Source: Agrococcus sp. SL85 (GTDB lineage Bacteria > Actinomycetota > Actinomycetes > Actinomycetales > Microbacteriaceae). Taken from it: DNA of 64,000 bases. The translations under genes and the position numbers were made by a program. Positions 30,917 to 40,608 of the stretch are shown piece by piece (position 1 is the first letter of the stretch; each line of letters opens with the position of its first letter). The DNA lies in NCBI RefSeq assembly GCF_026625845.1, contig NZ_CP113066.1, positions 248,001-312,000 of the forward strand, read 5' to 3'. Under the pieces are notes generated by a model. The model worked only from the letters and a program-made list of their open reading frames with translations. It did no database searches and had not been told where the DNA came from.

Positions 30917-32601
30917 CGCTCGACCTCCTCGGTCGTCGTGGCGATCGTCGGGTCGACGAGCGCGATCGCCTCGGTGTCGGTCGGCTCCGGCTCGGGCGCC
31001 GGCCCCAGCGCGGGCAGCGCGATCGCGGCCGTGTCGGCCGGCGGCAGCTCGATGGGCGAGACGATCGCGGTCGCGCCCGCGCGCGGCAGCGTCAGCCGGA
31101 ACGCCGTGCCGCGCCCGGGCTCCGACCAGACGTCGATCCAGCCGCCGTGGAGGGCCGCGTCGTCGCGGCTGATCGAGAGGCCGAGGCCCGTGCCGCCCGT
31201 GCGGCGCTGCCGCGACGGGTCGGCCCGCCAGAACCGGTCGAAGACCCGCTCCGCCTCCTGCGGCGTCAGGCCGACGCCGTGGTCGCGCACGGCGATCGCG
31301 GCCGCCTCGGACGTCGAGTCGACCGTCACCACGACGGGCCGGCCCTCGCCGTGGTCGATCGCGTTGCCGAGCAGGTTCTGCAGGATGCGGCGGATGCGGC
31401 GCGGGTCGACCTCCGCCTCGAAGTGCCCGCCGGGCGCGACGAGCCGCAGCTCGGTGCCGCGCTCCGCGGCGAGCGGCTCGACCGCGTCGATCTCGCCCTC
31501 CGCGAGCCGCACGAGGTTGGTCGGCTCGATCTCGAGCTGCGCGGCGCCCGCGTCGAAGCGGCTGAGCTCGAGCAGGTCGGCGAGCAGCTGCTCGAAGCGC
31601 TCGATCTGCGTGTGCAGCAGCTCGACCGTGCGCGCCGCCACGGGGTCGAAGGCCTCGCGGCGGTCGTGCAGCACGTCGCCCGCGAGGCGGATGGTCGTGA
31701 GCGGCGTGCGCAGCTCGTGCGAGACGTCGGAGACGAAGCGCTGCTGCACCGTCGAGAGCGTGCCGAGCTCGGTGATCTGCCGCGAGATGGAGTCGGCCAT
31801 GTCGTTGAAGGAGCGCGCGAGCGTGGCGAGCTCGTCGGAGCCGTGCACGGGGATGCGCACCGAGAGCTGGCCAGCGGCGATGCGCGCGCTGGACTCCGCG
31901 GCGGTCTGCACGGGCCCCACGACCATGCGCGCGACGAACCAGGTGATGGCGCCGATGAGGCCGATGAGGGCGACGCCGCCGAGCACCATCGTCAGCTGCA
32001 TGAACGAGAGCGTGTCCTGCGTGGCCTGCAGGCTCGTGAGCAGGTACAGCTCGTACCGGCCGGCGAGCGGCACGTCGACGGTCGTGCCCACCACGATCGC
32101 CGGCTCCGCGGCGCCCTCGCCCTGCAGCCGCACCGACTGGTAGAAGGGCGAGTCGGCGCTCGCGGCGACCGCGGTGCGCAGCTCGCCCGAGAGCAGGTCG
32201 GCGTCGAAGCCCTGCGACTGCACGTCGTTCATCGTCAGGATCGTGTCGGCCTGCGCCTCCGAGCGCAGCATGGCGTACTCGGTCGCGGAGCGGCTCGAGA
32301 TGATGCCTGTGACGGCGTCGAGCGCGCGGTCCTGGAGCGCGTCGATCTCGCCGGAGGTGAGGTTCTGCGTCACGGCCTCCGAGAAGATCCGCTGCATCTC
32401 GCTCGAGGCACGGGAGGCCTCGACGATCGCCTCGTCGCGCCGGGTCTCGAAGAGGTTGGAGCCCACCGAGGCCGACATGTAGCCGAAGACGCCGATGAGC
32501 GCGAGGGTCGACAGCAGCATGCTGGCCGCGACGACCCGCGCCTGCAGGCTCCGCCGCAGCACGTGGGTGGCGCGCTGCCACCAGCGGCGCGGCGCGGCCA
32601 C
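30913..32601 (-). CDS. mtrB: MtrB sensor histidine kinase
   Basis: A 562-residue membrane kinase that phosphorylates MtrA, controlling cell-wall hydrolases, division and osmotic response. Two membrane helices (about 24-46 and 200-222) flank an extracellular sensor; then HAMP (PVQTAAESSARIAAGQLSVRIPV), HisKA with His295 in FVSDVSHELRTPLTTIRLAG, and the ATPase boxes (QNLLGNAIDHGEG, IAVRDHGVGL, GGTGLGLSISRD). GTG start at 32601 lies 3 bp after the mtrA stop. It is longer than minimal kinases by a low-complexity C-terminal tail of about 60 residues. Confidence 0.96.
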   Translation of the reverse strand: MAAPRRWWQRATHVLRRSLQARVVAASMLLSTLALIGVFGYMSASVGSNLFETRRDEAIVEASRASSEMQRIFSEAVTQNLTSGEIDALQDRALDAVTGIISSRSATEYAMLRSEAQADTILTMNDVQSQGFDADLLSGELRTAVAASADSPFYQSVRLQGEGAAEPAIVVGTTVDVPLAGRYELYLLTSLQATQDTLSFMQLTMVLGGVALIGLIGAITWFVARMVVGPVQTAAESSARIAAGQLSVRIPVHGSDELATLARSFNDMADSISRQITELGTLSTVQQRFVSDVSHELRTPLTTIRLAGDVLHDRREAFDPVAARTVELLHTQIERFEQLLADLLELSRFDAGAAQLEIEPTNLVRLAEGEIDAVEPLAAERGTELRLVAPGGHFEAEVDPRRIRRILQNLLGNAIDHGEGRPVVVTVDSTSEAAAIAVRDHGVGLTPQEAERVFDRFWRADPSRQRRTGGTGLGLSISRDDAALHGGWIDVWSEPGRGTAFRLTLPRAGATAIVSPIELPPADTAAIALPALGPAPEPEPTDTEAIALVDPTIATTTEEVER

Positions 32602-32604
32602 GGC

Positions 32605-33291
32605 TCAGCCCTGCGGGGCGCCCGCGCGGTAGCCGACGCCACGGACGGTCGTGACGACCACGGGGTTGTCGACGTCGCGCTCGACCTTGGAGCGCAGCCG
32701 CTGCACGTGCACGTTGACGAGGCGCGTGTCGGCCTTGTAGTGGTAGCCCCACACCTGCTCGAGCAGCATCTCGCGCGAGAAGACCTGCTTGGGCTTCGAG
32801 GCGAGCGTGACGAGCAGCTCGAACTCGAGCGGCGTGAGCGCGATCGGCGCGCCCTCGCGGCGCACCTGGTGCCCCTCGACGTCGATCTCCAGGTCGGCGA
32901 CGCGGAGCGTGGACGCCGCGGCCTCCCGGGTGGGCCGCAGGCGCGTGCGGATGCGCGCCACGAGCTCCTTCGGGTTGAAGGGCTTCACGATGTAGTCGTC
33001 GGCGCCCGACTCGAGGCCCACGACGACGTCGGTGGGGTCGCCCTTCGCCGTGAGCATGATGATCGGCACGCCCGACTCCTCGCGGAGCTCGGTGCAGATC
33101 TGGATGCCGTCCTTGCCGGGCAGCATGAGGTCGAGCAGCACGAGGTCGGGGCGCACCTCGTGGAAGCGGTCGATCGCCTCGCCGCCGTCGGCGCAGAACT
33201 CGAGCCCGTAGCCCTCGGCGCTCAGCACGATGCCGATCATCTCGGCGAGCGCGGGGTCGTCGTCGACGACGAGGATCGTCTGCTCCGCCAT
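32605..33291 (-). CDS. mtrA: MtrA response regulator
   Basis: A 228-residue OmpR-family regulator. The receiver has the acidic pocket ILVVDDDPALAE, phosphoacceptor Asp54 in VLLDLMLPGKDG and Lys in YIVKPFNPKEL. The winged-helix output domain reads LTPLEFELLVTLASKPKQVFSREMLLEQVWGYHYKADTRLVNVHVQRLRSKVE, nearly the actinobacterial MtrA consensus. AGGAGGGG precedes the ATG, and it leads the mtrA-mtrB-lpqB operon. TACAGT (minus strand, 33357-33362) may be its -10. Confidence 0.97.
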   Translation of the reverse strand: MAEQTILVVDDDPALAEMIGIVLSAEGYGLEFCADGGEAIDRFHEVRPDLVLLDLMLPGKDGIQICTELREESGVPIIMLTAKGDPTDVVVGLESGADDYIVKPFNPKELVARIRTRLRPTREAAASTLRVADLEIDVEGHQVRREGAPIALTPLEFELLVTLASKPKQVFSREMLLEQVWGYHYKADTRLVNVHVQRLRSKVERDVDNPVVVTTVRGVGYRAGAPQG

Positions 33292-33356
33292 CGGCGCCCC
33301 TCCTGCCGGGTCACGGTGCGACGCGCCGCATCGCGCGGCCGTCGCAGGTCGTCGCC

Positions 33357-33362
33357 ACTGTA
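33357..33362 (-). promoter_or_regulatory. Possible -10 box of mtrA-mtrB-lpqB
   Basis: TACAGT on the minus strand, about 65 nt before the mtrA ATG, giving a leader with a strong ribosome binding site. Confidence 0.4.
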
Positions 33363-33384
33363 TCCGCTCGACCTTGGGCCGGGG

Positions 33385-33422
33385 CGCACGCCGCCTCCGG
33401 GAGCCGCCGGAGGCTGCGTGCG
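33385..33422 (-). terminator. Hairpin after the MFS exporter gene
   Basis: Arms CGCACGC-GCCTCCGG (33385-33400) and CCGGAGGC-GCGTGCG (33407-33422), with single-base bulges, start 1 bp beyond the stop of the MFS gene. Confidence 0.65.
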
Positions 33423-33423
33423 C

Positions 33424-34722
33424 TCACGCGGCCGCGACGGGCCGCTCGGTCGGCCGGGTCGGCAGCTGCCGCATCCGGGCGTACGGGCTCAGCAGCAGCG
33501 GCAGGGCGCCGAGGATCGCGACGACCGTGCCGATCCAGATCGCGGGCACCGTGCCGAGCACCGTGCCGAGCCAGCCGGAGACGAGCGCGCCGATGGGCAT
33601 GACGCCCCAGACGACGAAGCGGATGGACGCATTCATGCGGCCGAGGAGCGGCTTCGGGCAGATCCGCTGGCGGGCGGTGACCTGGACGATGTTGTAGACG
33701 AGCACGCCGAAGCCGAGCAGCACCTCGAACGCCACGAGCAGCGGCACGGCCGCGCCCGGGAGCATGGCCGCGAGCGGCAGCAGCGCGGCCGACCCGCAGA
33801 AGACGAGCGTCGAGATGCTGAGGGCCGGGCCCTCGCCGATGCGGCGGGCGATGCGGGTGGCGAGCAGGCTGCCCGCGAGGCCGCCGAGCGCGCCGAGCGT
33901 CAGGAGCAGGCCGTAGACGGCGGGGTCGAGGCCGAGGATGCGCAGGATGAGGATGGGCGAGAGCGTCATCGCGATCGTCGAGCCGAGGTTCGTGAGCGCG
34001 GTGGTGCCGACGATGCGGACGAGGAAGTCGGTGCGGGCGACGAAGCGCAGGCCCTCGCCGATCTCGCGCACGAGGTGCTGCCGCTCGTGCTTGGGGCGCA
34101 CCTGCTCCCGATCGCGCACGAGCAGCAGGCTGAGGGCGCTGAGGAGGAAGCCGAGGGCGTTGGCCGCCAGCAGCAGCGGCGCCGAGAGCACCGCGAGGAG
34201 GCCGCCCGCGACGGCGGGGCCGCCGAGGCGCATGGTCTGCGCGGTGGCCTCGAGGGCGCCGTTCGCGGGGCCGACGTGCTCGTCGCGCACGAGGACCGGC
34301 ACGAACGACTGGTAGCCGACGTCGAAGAAGACCGTCGCGACGCCGACGACCGCGCCCACGACGAAGAGGTGCCAGATCTCGAGCATGCCCGCGATCCAGA
34401 GGAGCGGGATCGTCGCCACGGCGACGACGCGCACGAGGTCGGCGGCGATCATCACGCGGCGCTTGCGCATCCGGTCGAGCCAGGCGCCCGCGGGGAGGCC
34501 GACGAGCAGGAACGCGGCGGTCTCGGCGGCGTGGAGGAAGCCCATCTGCGCGTCGGTCGCGTGGAGCATCGTGACCGCGACGATGGGCATGGCGATCGCG
34601 GCGAACTGGGCGCCGAGCTGGCTGAGGCCCTGGCCGAGCCAGAACGCGGGGAAGCCGGGCTCGCGCCAGAGGCCGCGGTGGTCGGGCACCGGGGGCGCGA
34701 TGGGCTCGTGCGGGACGGTCAC
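33424..34722 (-). CDS. MFS transporter, enterobactin/multidrug exporter-like (DHA3 type)
   Basis: A 432-residue twelve-helix exporter. The start WREPGFPAFWLGQGLSQLGAQFAAIAMPIVAVTML and the loop LPAGAWLDRMRKRRVMIAADLVR are typical of the EntS/DHA3 branch, which exports drugs, macrolides or siderophores. It is divergent from an ArsR-type regulator with a perfect palindrome between them, so substrate-responsive control is likely. The GTG start lies 6 nt after TACGCT (leaderless). Substrate unknown. Confidence 0.88.
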   Translation of the reverse strand: MTVPHEPIAPPVPDHRGLWREPGFPAFWLGQGLSQLGAQFAAIAMPIVAVTMLHATDAQMGFLHAAETAAFLLVGLPAGAWLDRMRKRRVMIAADLVRVVAVATIPLLWIAGMLEIWHLFVVGAVVGVATVFFDVGYQSFVPVLVRDEHVGPANGALEATAQTMRLGGPAVAGGLLAVLSAPLLLAANALGFLLSALSLLLVRDREQVRPKHERQHLVREIGEGLRFVARTDFLVRIVGTTALTNLGSTIAMTLSPILILRILGLDPAVYGLLLTLGALGGLAGSLLATRIARRIGEGPALSISTLVFCGSAALLPLAAMLPGAAVPLLVAFEVLLGFGVLVYNIVQVTARQRICPKPLLGRMNASIRFVVWGVMPIGALVSGWLGTVLGTVPAIWIGTVVAILGALPLLLSPYARMRQLPTRPTERPVAAA

Positions 34723-34728
34723 GAGGCG

Positions 34729-34734
34729 AGCGTA
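34729..34734 (-). promoter_or_regulatory. Leaderless -10 box of the MFS exporter gene
   Basis: TACGCT on the minus strand, 6 nt before GTG 34722. Its upstream side touches the palindrome at 34740. Confidence 0.5.
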
Positions 34735-34739
34735 GCACT

Positions 34740-34761
34740 GCGATTGGGTTCTCCCAATCGC
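34740..34761. promoter_or_regulatory. Operator palindrome between the MFS and ArsR genes
   Basis: GCGATTGGG-TTCT-CCCAATCGC, perfect 9-bp arms with a 4-bp centre. It lies 5 bp from the -10 box of the MFS gene and 14 bp before that of the regulator gene, so one bound dimer would cover both promoters. The neighbouring ArsR-type protein is the natural ligand. Confidence 0.7.
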
Positions 34762-34775
34762 GTTCCCGGGCGCGG

Positions 34776-34781
34776 TAGGTT
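34776..34781 (+). promoter_or_regulatory. Leaderless -10 box of the ArsR-type gene
   Basis: TAGGTT, then 6 nt, then ATG 34788. Confidence 0.55.
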
Positions 34782-34787
34782 GGGCCC

Positions 34788-35353
34788 ATGACGGATGCTG
34801 CGCAGCCCGGCGCGACCGAGCTCACCGCCAAGGCCCGCGCCCTCGCCTCGCCGCTGCGCTGGCGCATCCTGCGCCTGTGCCTCCACGAGCCCCGCACGAA
34901 CAAGGAGCTCGCCGGGGCCCTCGGCATGAACCCCGGCTCCATGCACCACCACGTGCAGTCGCTCGTCGAGGTCGGCTTCCTCGTCGCCGAGGAGCCGCGC
35001 GCCGGCGCGCGCGGCGCCAAGGAGATCCCCTACCGCGCCACGGGCCTCACGTGGCACGGCTCGGAGGCGCCGCTCGTGGGCCCCGTGCTCGTGCAGACCT
35101 TCCTCGAGGAGATCCAGGGCGTGCAGCCGGGCGACCTCGAGGTCAGCCGCCTCGGCGTGCGCCTGAGCGCCGAGGACCACGCGGAGTACGAGCGCCGCGC
35201 GGGCGAGCTGCTCGAGTGGCTGCGCTCGCGCGACTCCGCCGAGGGCGACCCGTGGTCGTTCCTCGTCGCCGCCCACCCCGACGTGCAGCAGCGGCGGCGC
35301 GACGCGGACGGCGCCGCCCCGGATCCCGCCCCGACCGGGCAGGCGCAGCCGGA

Positions 35354-35357
<4 letters not shown>
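34788..35357 (+). CDS. ArsR/SmtB-like winged-helix transcriptional regulator
   Basis: A 189-residue regulator. The winged helix is at about residues 12-75 (LTAKARALASPLRWRILRLCLHEPRTNKELAGALGMNPGSMHHHVQSLVEVGFLV). No metal-binding cysteine cluster is present (only one Cys in the helix), so it is not an arsenic or zinc sensor; a larger C-terminal part (about 80-189) resembles helix_turn_helix_20 proteins and may bind a small molecule. Divergent from an MFS exporter over the palindrome at 34740, it probably represses both. Its stop overlaps the ABC-F gene stop by 3 bp. Confidence 0.88.
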
Positions 35358-37156
<1,799 letters not shown>

Positions 37157-37246
37157 GTCGACTCCATCCTCCCATCCGCCGCGCCACTCCCCCGCCGCGC
37201 CGCCCTCCGCCCCCTCCCCCCGGCCGCCCGCCCTGGCCGCCCTGCC

Positions 37247-37341
37247 GAGTGGCGGCGAATGGTGTCGAGTGGCGGCGATCGGTCGACTGCGGCGGCGAAT
37301 GACGACCATTCGGCGCCACTCAGCGCCAGATGTCGCCACTC
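37247..37341. repeat. Mirrored repeat cluster GAGTGGCGGCGA / CGCCACTC
   Basis: GAGTGGCGGCGA occurs at 37247 and 37267 (20-bp period). Facing it, CGCCACTCAGCG-type copies occur at 37314 and 37334, again 20 bp apart. Between them GAATG-ACGAC-CATTC (37297-37311) makes a smaller hairpin. The whole forms a large symmetrical structure in the 259-bp gap between ispE and the ABC-F gene. No gene fits here. Function unknown; a transcriptional stop, protein-binding array or mobile palindrome are possible. Confidence 0.75.
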
Positions 37342-37415
37342 AGCGACGGGAGAGGGGGATCGGAGGCGCGGGGAGGCGCCGCGCGGGCAGGCGCCGCGAG
37401 GTCCGGCCCGGCGCG

Positions 37416-38339
37416 TCAGTCGCAGAGGCGGGCGCCGCCGACCGGGCCCGTGACCTTCACCGCGCGCAGCTGCGCGGCCGAGAGCGAGACCTGCAGCTCG
37501 ATCGCCGACTCCAGGTCGTCGCAGAGGAACGCGACGGTGGGGCCGGAGCCCGAGACGATCCCCGCGAGGGCGCCGGAGCGCTCGCCGAGCTCGAGCGTGC
37601 CCGAGAGGCGCGGCATGAGCCGCAGCGCCGGCGCCTGCAGGTCGTTCTGGAGCGCGTCGGCCAGCATCGAGGCGTCGCCCGCGCGCAGGGCCTGCAGCAC
37701 GCGCGCCTCGACGACCGGCACGTCGTGCGCGGGCGCGATGTCGGCGGCGTGGACGGCGCGGTGCTCGTCGAGCGCGCGGTAGACGTCGGGCGTCGAGAGC
37801 CCGCCCTCCGCGTACGCGAGCACCCAGTGGAACTGGCCCTTCGCGAGCGCCGGGCTCAGGCGGTCGCCGCGGCCCGTGCCGACGGCGGTGCCGCCGGCGA
37901 GCGCGAAGGGCACGTCGGCGCCGAGCTCGGCGGCGATCTCGTGGAGCGCCTCGCGGCCGAGGTGCAGGCCCCACAGCTCGTCGCACGCGACGAGCGTGGC
38001 CGCGGCGTCAGCGCTGCCGCCGCCCATGCCGCCGGCGATCGGCACGTGCTTCTCGATCGAGAGCGAGACGCCCGTCGTGACGCGGCCGCGCCGCGCGAGC
38101 GCCATCGCCGCGCGGATCGCGAGGTTGTCGGCGCCGGTCGAGAGCGCCTCGTGGGCGATGGGGCCCGAGAAGCGCACCGAGAAGTCGTCGGCCGGCGCGG
38201 CCTCGACGAACTCGTAGAGGCTCACGGCCTGGTAGGCGGTGGCGACGTCGTGGTAGCCGTCGTCCTGCAGCGCGCCCACCCCGAGGAAGACGTTGATCTT
38301 GCCGGGCGCCTTGGCCCGCACCGTGCTCCCTCTCACCAC
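37416..38339 (-). CDS. ispE: 4-(cytidine 5'-diphospho)-2-C-methyl-D-erythritol kinase
   Basis: GHMP-family kinase of the MEP isoprenoid pathway, 307 residues. Landmarks: [16 protein letters not shown] (N-terminal Lys), [24 protein letters not shown] (ATP loop) and [14 protein letters not shown] (motif 3). With ispH at the other end of the window it marks MEP-dependent isoprenoid synthesis. Start GTG 38339 lies 6 nt after TAGGGT; a second GTG follows at once. Grouped with rsmA as in most Actinobacteria. Confidence 0.95.
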   Translation of the reverse strand: MVRGSTVRAKAPGKINVFLGVGALQDDGYHDVATAYQAVSLYEFVEAAPADDFSVRFSGPIAHEALSTGADNLAIRAAMALARRGRVTTGVSLSIEKHVPIAGGMGGGSADAAATLVACDELWGLHLGREALHEIAAELGADVPFALAGGTAVGTGRGDRLSPALAKGQFHWVLAYAEGGLSTPDVYRALDEHRAVHAADIAPAHDVPVVEARVLQALRAGDASMLADALQNDLQAPALRLMPRLSGTLELGERSGALAGIVSGSGPTVAFLCDDLESAIELQVSLSAAQLRAVKVTGPVGGARLCD

Positions 38340-38345
38340 GCCTCG

Positions 38346-38351
38346 ACCCTA
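38346..38351 (-). promoter_or_regulatory. Leaderless -10 box of ispE
   Basis: TAGGGT on the minus strand, 6 nt before the GTG-GTG start. Confidence 0.6.
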
Positions 38352-38440
38352 CTTGGATCGGGCATGCCCTCCTGCACGCGCCCTGGGTGGGGGACACCCG
38401 GAGCCGGCCGTGACGACGCCGGGCCGCGTCGCGGTCAAGC

Positions 38441-38968
38441 TCAGCCGACGGCGTCGAGGAGCGCCTCGAGCGCGGCGCGCGCCGGCTCGAGCGCCGCCTG
38501 CGAGGGCAGCCGCTCGAGCGTCGCGGCGACGGGCGTGCCGGAGGCGTTCGGCGCCTGCGCGGCGATCGTGAGCCGCGTGCCGTCCGCGAGCCGCCAGCGC
38601 ACGTTCGGCTGCGACGCCGCCAGGCTCTCGCCGTGCGCGTCGCCGTGCTGGGCCTCGATCGCGGCGCGCACGCGCGCGAGGGCCTCGAGCCGGTCGCCGG
38701 GGAAGGTGCGGGTGCGGCTCGTGGCGAAGGTGCCGTCGGTGCGCTGCCCGGGAGCGCGGCCCTGGTGCGCCTGCTCGAAGTCGATCGCGATCCCCTGCGC
38801 CCACCAGCCGTCGACGCCCTGCTCGTCGACGAGCCAGCGGGCGATGCGCGCGTGCGGCCACATCTTCGCGCCGGCCTCGAGCAGCAGCGCCCGCCATCCC
38901 TCGTGATCGCGGCCCGTCGCCGCGCGCACGGCCTCCGGTCCCTTGCTCTGCGCCATCGACCGTGCCAT
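38441..38968 (-). CDS. DUF4287 domain-containing protein
   Basis: A 175-residue soluble protein. The first part matches DUF4287: VRAATGRDHEGWRALLLEAGAKMWPHARIARWLVDEQGVDGWWAQGIAIDFEQAHQ. The C-terminal half (RWRLADGTRLTIAAQ, LPSQAALEPARAALEALL) looks like an AHSA1/START-type ligand fold. Its role is unknown. ATG 38968 is chosen because GGAGG precedes it; an internal ATG lies at 38956. It is inserted between rsmA (14 bp upstream) and ispE, which are usually adjacent. Confidence 0.85.
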   Translation of the reverse strand: MARSMAQSKGPEAVRAATGRDHEGWRALLLEAGAKMWPHARIARWLVDEQGVDGWWAQGIAIDFEQAHQGRAPGQRTDGTFATSRTRTFPGDRLEALARVRAAIEAQHGDAHGESLAASQPNVRWRLADGTRLTIAAQAPNASGTPVAATLERLPSQAALEPARAALEALLDAVG

Positions 38969-38982
38969 GCGTCCTCCGCGGG

Positions 38983-39855
38983 TCAGTCGCGCAGCTGCTG
39001 CGCGATCCGGATGAAGTCGGGCAGGGCGAGCGCCTCGCCGCGATCGGTGGGGGCGACGTCGGCCGCCTCGAGCGCCGCGGAGGCCTCGGCCGACGAGCCG
39101 AAGAGCCCCGAGAGCGCCTGCCGCAGCATCTTGCGGCGCTGGCCGAAGGCGGCGTCGATGACGCGGAAGGCCCGGCGGCGCAGCGCCTCGTCGCCCATCG
39201 ACGGCCCGCGGCGGAAGCCGACGAGCACGGAGTCGACGTTCGGCACCGGCCAGAAGATCTGGCGCGAGACGTCGCCCTCGAGCGCCCACGGCCCCCACCA
39301 CGCGACCTTCGCGCTCGGCGAGCCGTAGACCTTCGAGCCCGGCTGCGCCGCGAGGCGGTGGCCGACCTCGGCCTGCACCATGACGAGCGCCCGCTCGACG
39401 CTCGGGAAGCGCTCGAGCAGGTGGATGAGCACGGGCACCGAGACGTTGTAGGGGAGGTTCGCGACGATCGCGCGCGGTTCGTGCGGCAGCGCCTCGATCG
39501 TGAGCGCGTCGTGGTGCACGACCTCGAGCCGCGCCTCCGGCTGCTTCGCCCCGACCGTCTCGGGCAGCAGGGTCGCGAGCCGCTCGTCGATCTCGACGGC
39601 CGTGACGCGGCAGCCGGCCTCCGTGAGGCCGAGCGTCAGCGAGCCGAGGCCCGGGCCGACCTCGACGACGTCGAGGCCGGCGACGTCGGCGGTGCGGACG
39701 ATGCGGCGCACCGTGTTGGCGTCGTGCACGAAGTTCTGGCCCCAGCGCTTCGTGGGCGTGAGGTCGAGCGAGGCCGCGAGGCGGCGGATCTCGGCGGCGC
39801 CCAGGAGGGCATCGGCGGCCCGCGCGTCGCGGGCCGGGATCGTCTCGTCGCTCAC
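38983..39855 (-). CDS. rsmA: 16S rRNA (adenine(1518)-N(6)/adenine(1519)-N(6))-dimethyltransferase
   Basis: KsgA-family enzyme that dimethylates two adenines near the 3' end of 16S rRNA late in 30S assembly. The 290-residue product shows TPTKRWGQNFVHDANTVRRIV, the SAM site DVVEVGPGLGSLTLGLTEAG, ALTIEALPHEPRAIVANLPYNVSVP (NLPY catalytic motif IV) and MVQAEVGHRLAAQPGSKVYGSPS. Start GTG 39855 lies 6 nt after TAGGCT (leaderless). Confidence 0.96.
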   Translation of the reverse strand: MSDETIPARDARAADALLGAAEIRRLAASLDLTPTKRWGQNFVHDANTVRRIVRTADVAGLDVVEVGPGLGSLTLGLTEAGCRVTAVEIDERLATLLPETVGAKQPEARLEVVHHDALTIEALPHEPRAIVANLPYNVSVPVLIHLLERFPSVERALVMVQAEVGHRLAAQPGSKVYGSPSAKVAWWGPWALEGDVSRQIFWPVPNVDSVLVGFRRGPSMGDEALRRRAFRVIDAAFGQRRKMLRQALSGLFGSSAEASAALEAADVAPTDRGEALALPDFIRIAQQLRD

Positions 39856-39861
39856 GCGGCA

Positions 39862-39867
39862 AGCCTA
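39862..39867 (-). promoter_or_regulatory. Leaderless -10 box of rsmA
   Basis: TAGGCT on the minus strand, 6 nt before GTG 39855. Confidence 0.6.
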
Positions 39868-39988
39868 CGCGGGGCGGGGCCGCTCCCCGCCCGCGCTCCC
39901 CCGCCGCCCAGTCGCCCTCCAGGCCGCAGCGGCACGATGGGAGGCCACGCACACCGCGCCACGACGGCGCACCCTGGACGGAGGCGCC

Positions 39989-40540
39989 ATGCGCACCACG
40001 CACCTCGGCCTCGCGGCCGCCGCCGCGCTCGCCCTGCTCGTCACCGGCTGCGCCTCGGCCCAGCCGGGCGGCACGACCGCGCCCACCACGACCGCCGATC
40101 CCGCGCCCACCGAGATCGCGCCCACCGAGACGGCGCCGCCCGCGCCCACCGACGACGGCGACGACGACGCGGCCGGCACGCCCATCCCCGACGACCGGCT
40201 CGCGGGGCTCGACGTCATGGACGCCGTCTCGACCGACGGCGCCGCCGCCATGTGGGCGGAGCCGGGCACCTCGCTCGCCGTCTTCATCGGCGGGTCCGGC
40301 TCGAGCGCCTGCGTGCCCGCACCGGAGTCGGCCGAGGTCGAGGACGGCACGATCGTCGTCGAGTTCGAGGCGCCCGACCTCGCCGCGATCTCCTGCACGG
40401 CCGACTTCCGCGTCTACGGCTGGACCTTCCCCGTCGAGGTCGACGCGAGCGGCCCGGTCGACGTGCGCGTCGAGGGGCTGAGCCCCGCCGACGACCAGGT
40501 GGTCGAGCTCACGGTCGCCCCGGAGGCCGTGCTCCCCTGA
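39989..40540 (+). CDS. Small secreted lipoprotein, unknown function (paralogue 1)
   Basis: A 183-residue lipoprotein: signal peptide, lipobox VTGC (Cys22), a Thr/Pro/Ala/Asp-rich linker to about residue 75, and a small domain with two Cys (SSACVP and ISCTADF) that may pair. The stretch GAAAMWAEPGTSLAVFIGGSGSSACVP resembles GAIAMWTAEPGTFTLTVPASSTCIP in the gene at 41654, so the two are paralogues. GGAGG precedes the ATG. It lies on the opposite strand between rsmA and tatD. No known family recognised. Confidence 0.82.
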   Translation: MRTTHLGLAAAAALALLVTGCASAQPGGTTAPTTTADPAPTEIAPTETAPPAPTDDGDDDAAGTPIPDDRLAGLDVMDAVSTDGAAAMWAEPGTSLAVFIGGSGSSACVPAPESAEVEDGTIVVEFEAPDLAAISCTADFRVYGWTFPVEVDASGPVDVRVEGLSPADDQVVELTVAPEAVLP

Positions 40541-40608
40541 TCACCGGGGTCGGCGCCGTCGTCGGCGCCTGCACCTCGCGCGGGCGGCCCGCGCGGCGGA
40601 CGCCGCGA

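Noticed and set aside
27626..32752. A 1708-codon open frame on the minus strand running across hpf, comF, lpqB and mtrB
   Set aside because: It is a shadow frame rich in Arg, Ala, Gly and Pro caused by high GC; the four recognisable genes in other frames account for the sequence.
37157..37415. A CRISPR array suggested by the regular repeats
   Set aside because: Only two copies on each side, in opposite orientation, with 8-nt gaps and no cas genes; this does not fit CRISPR.
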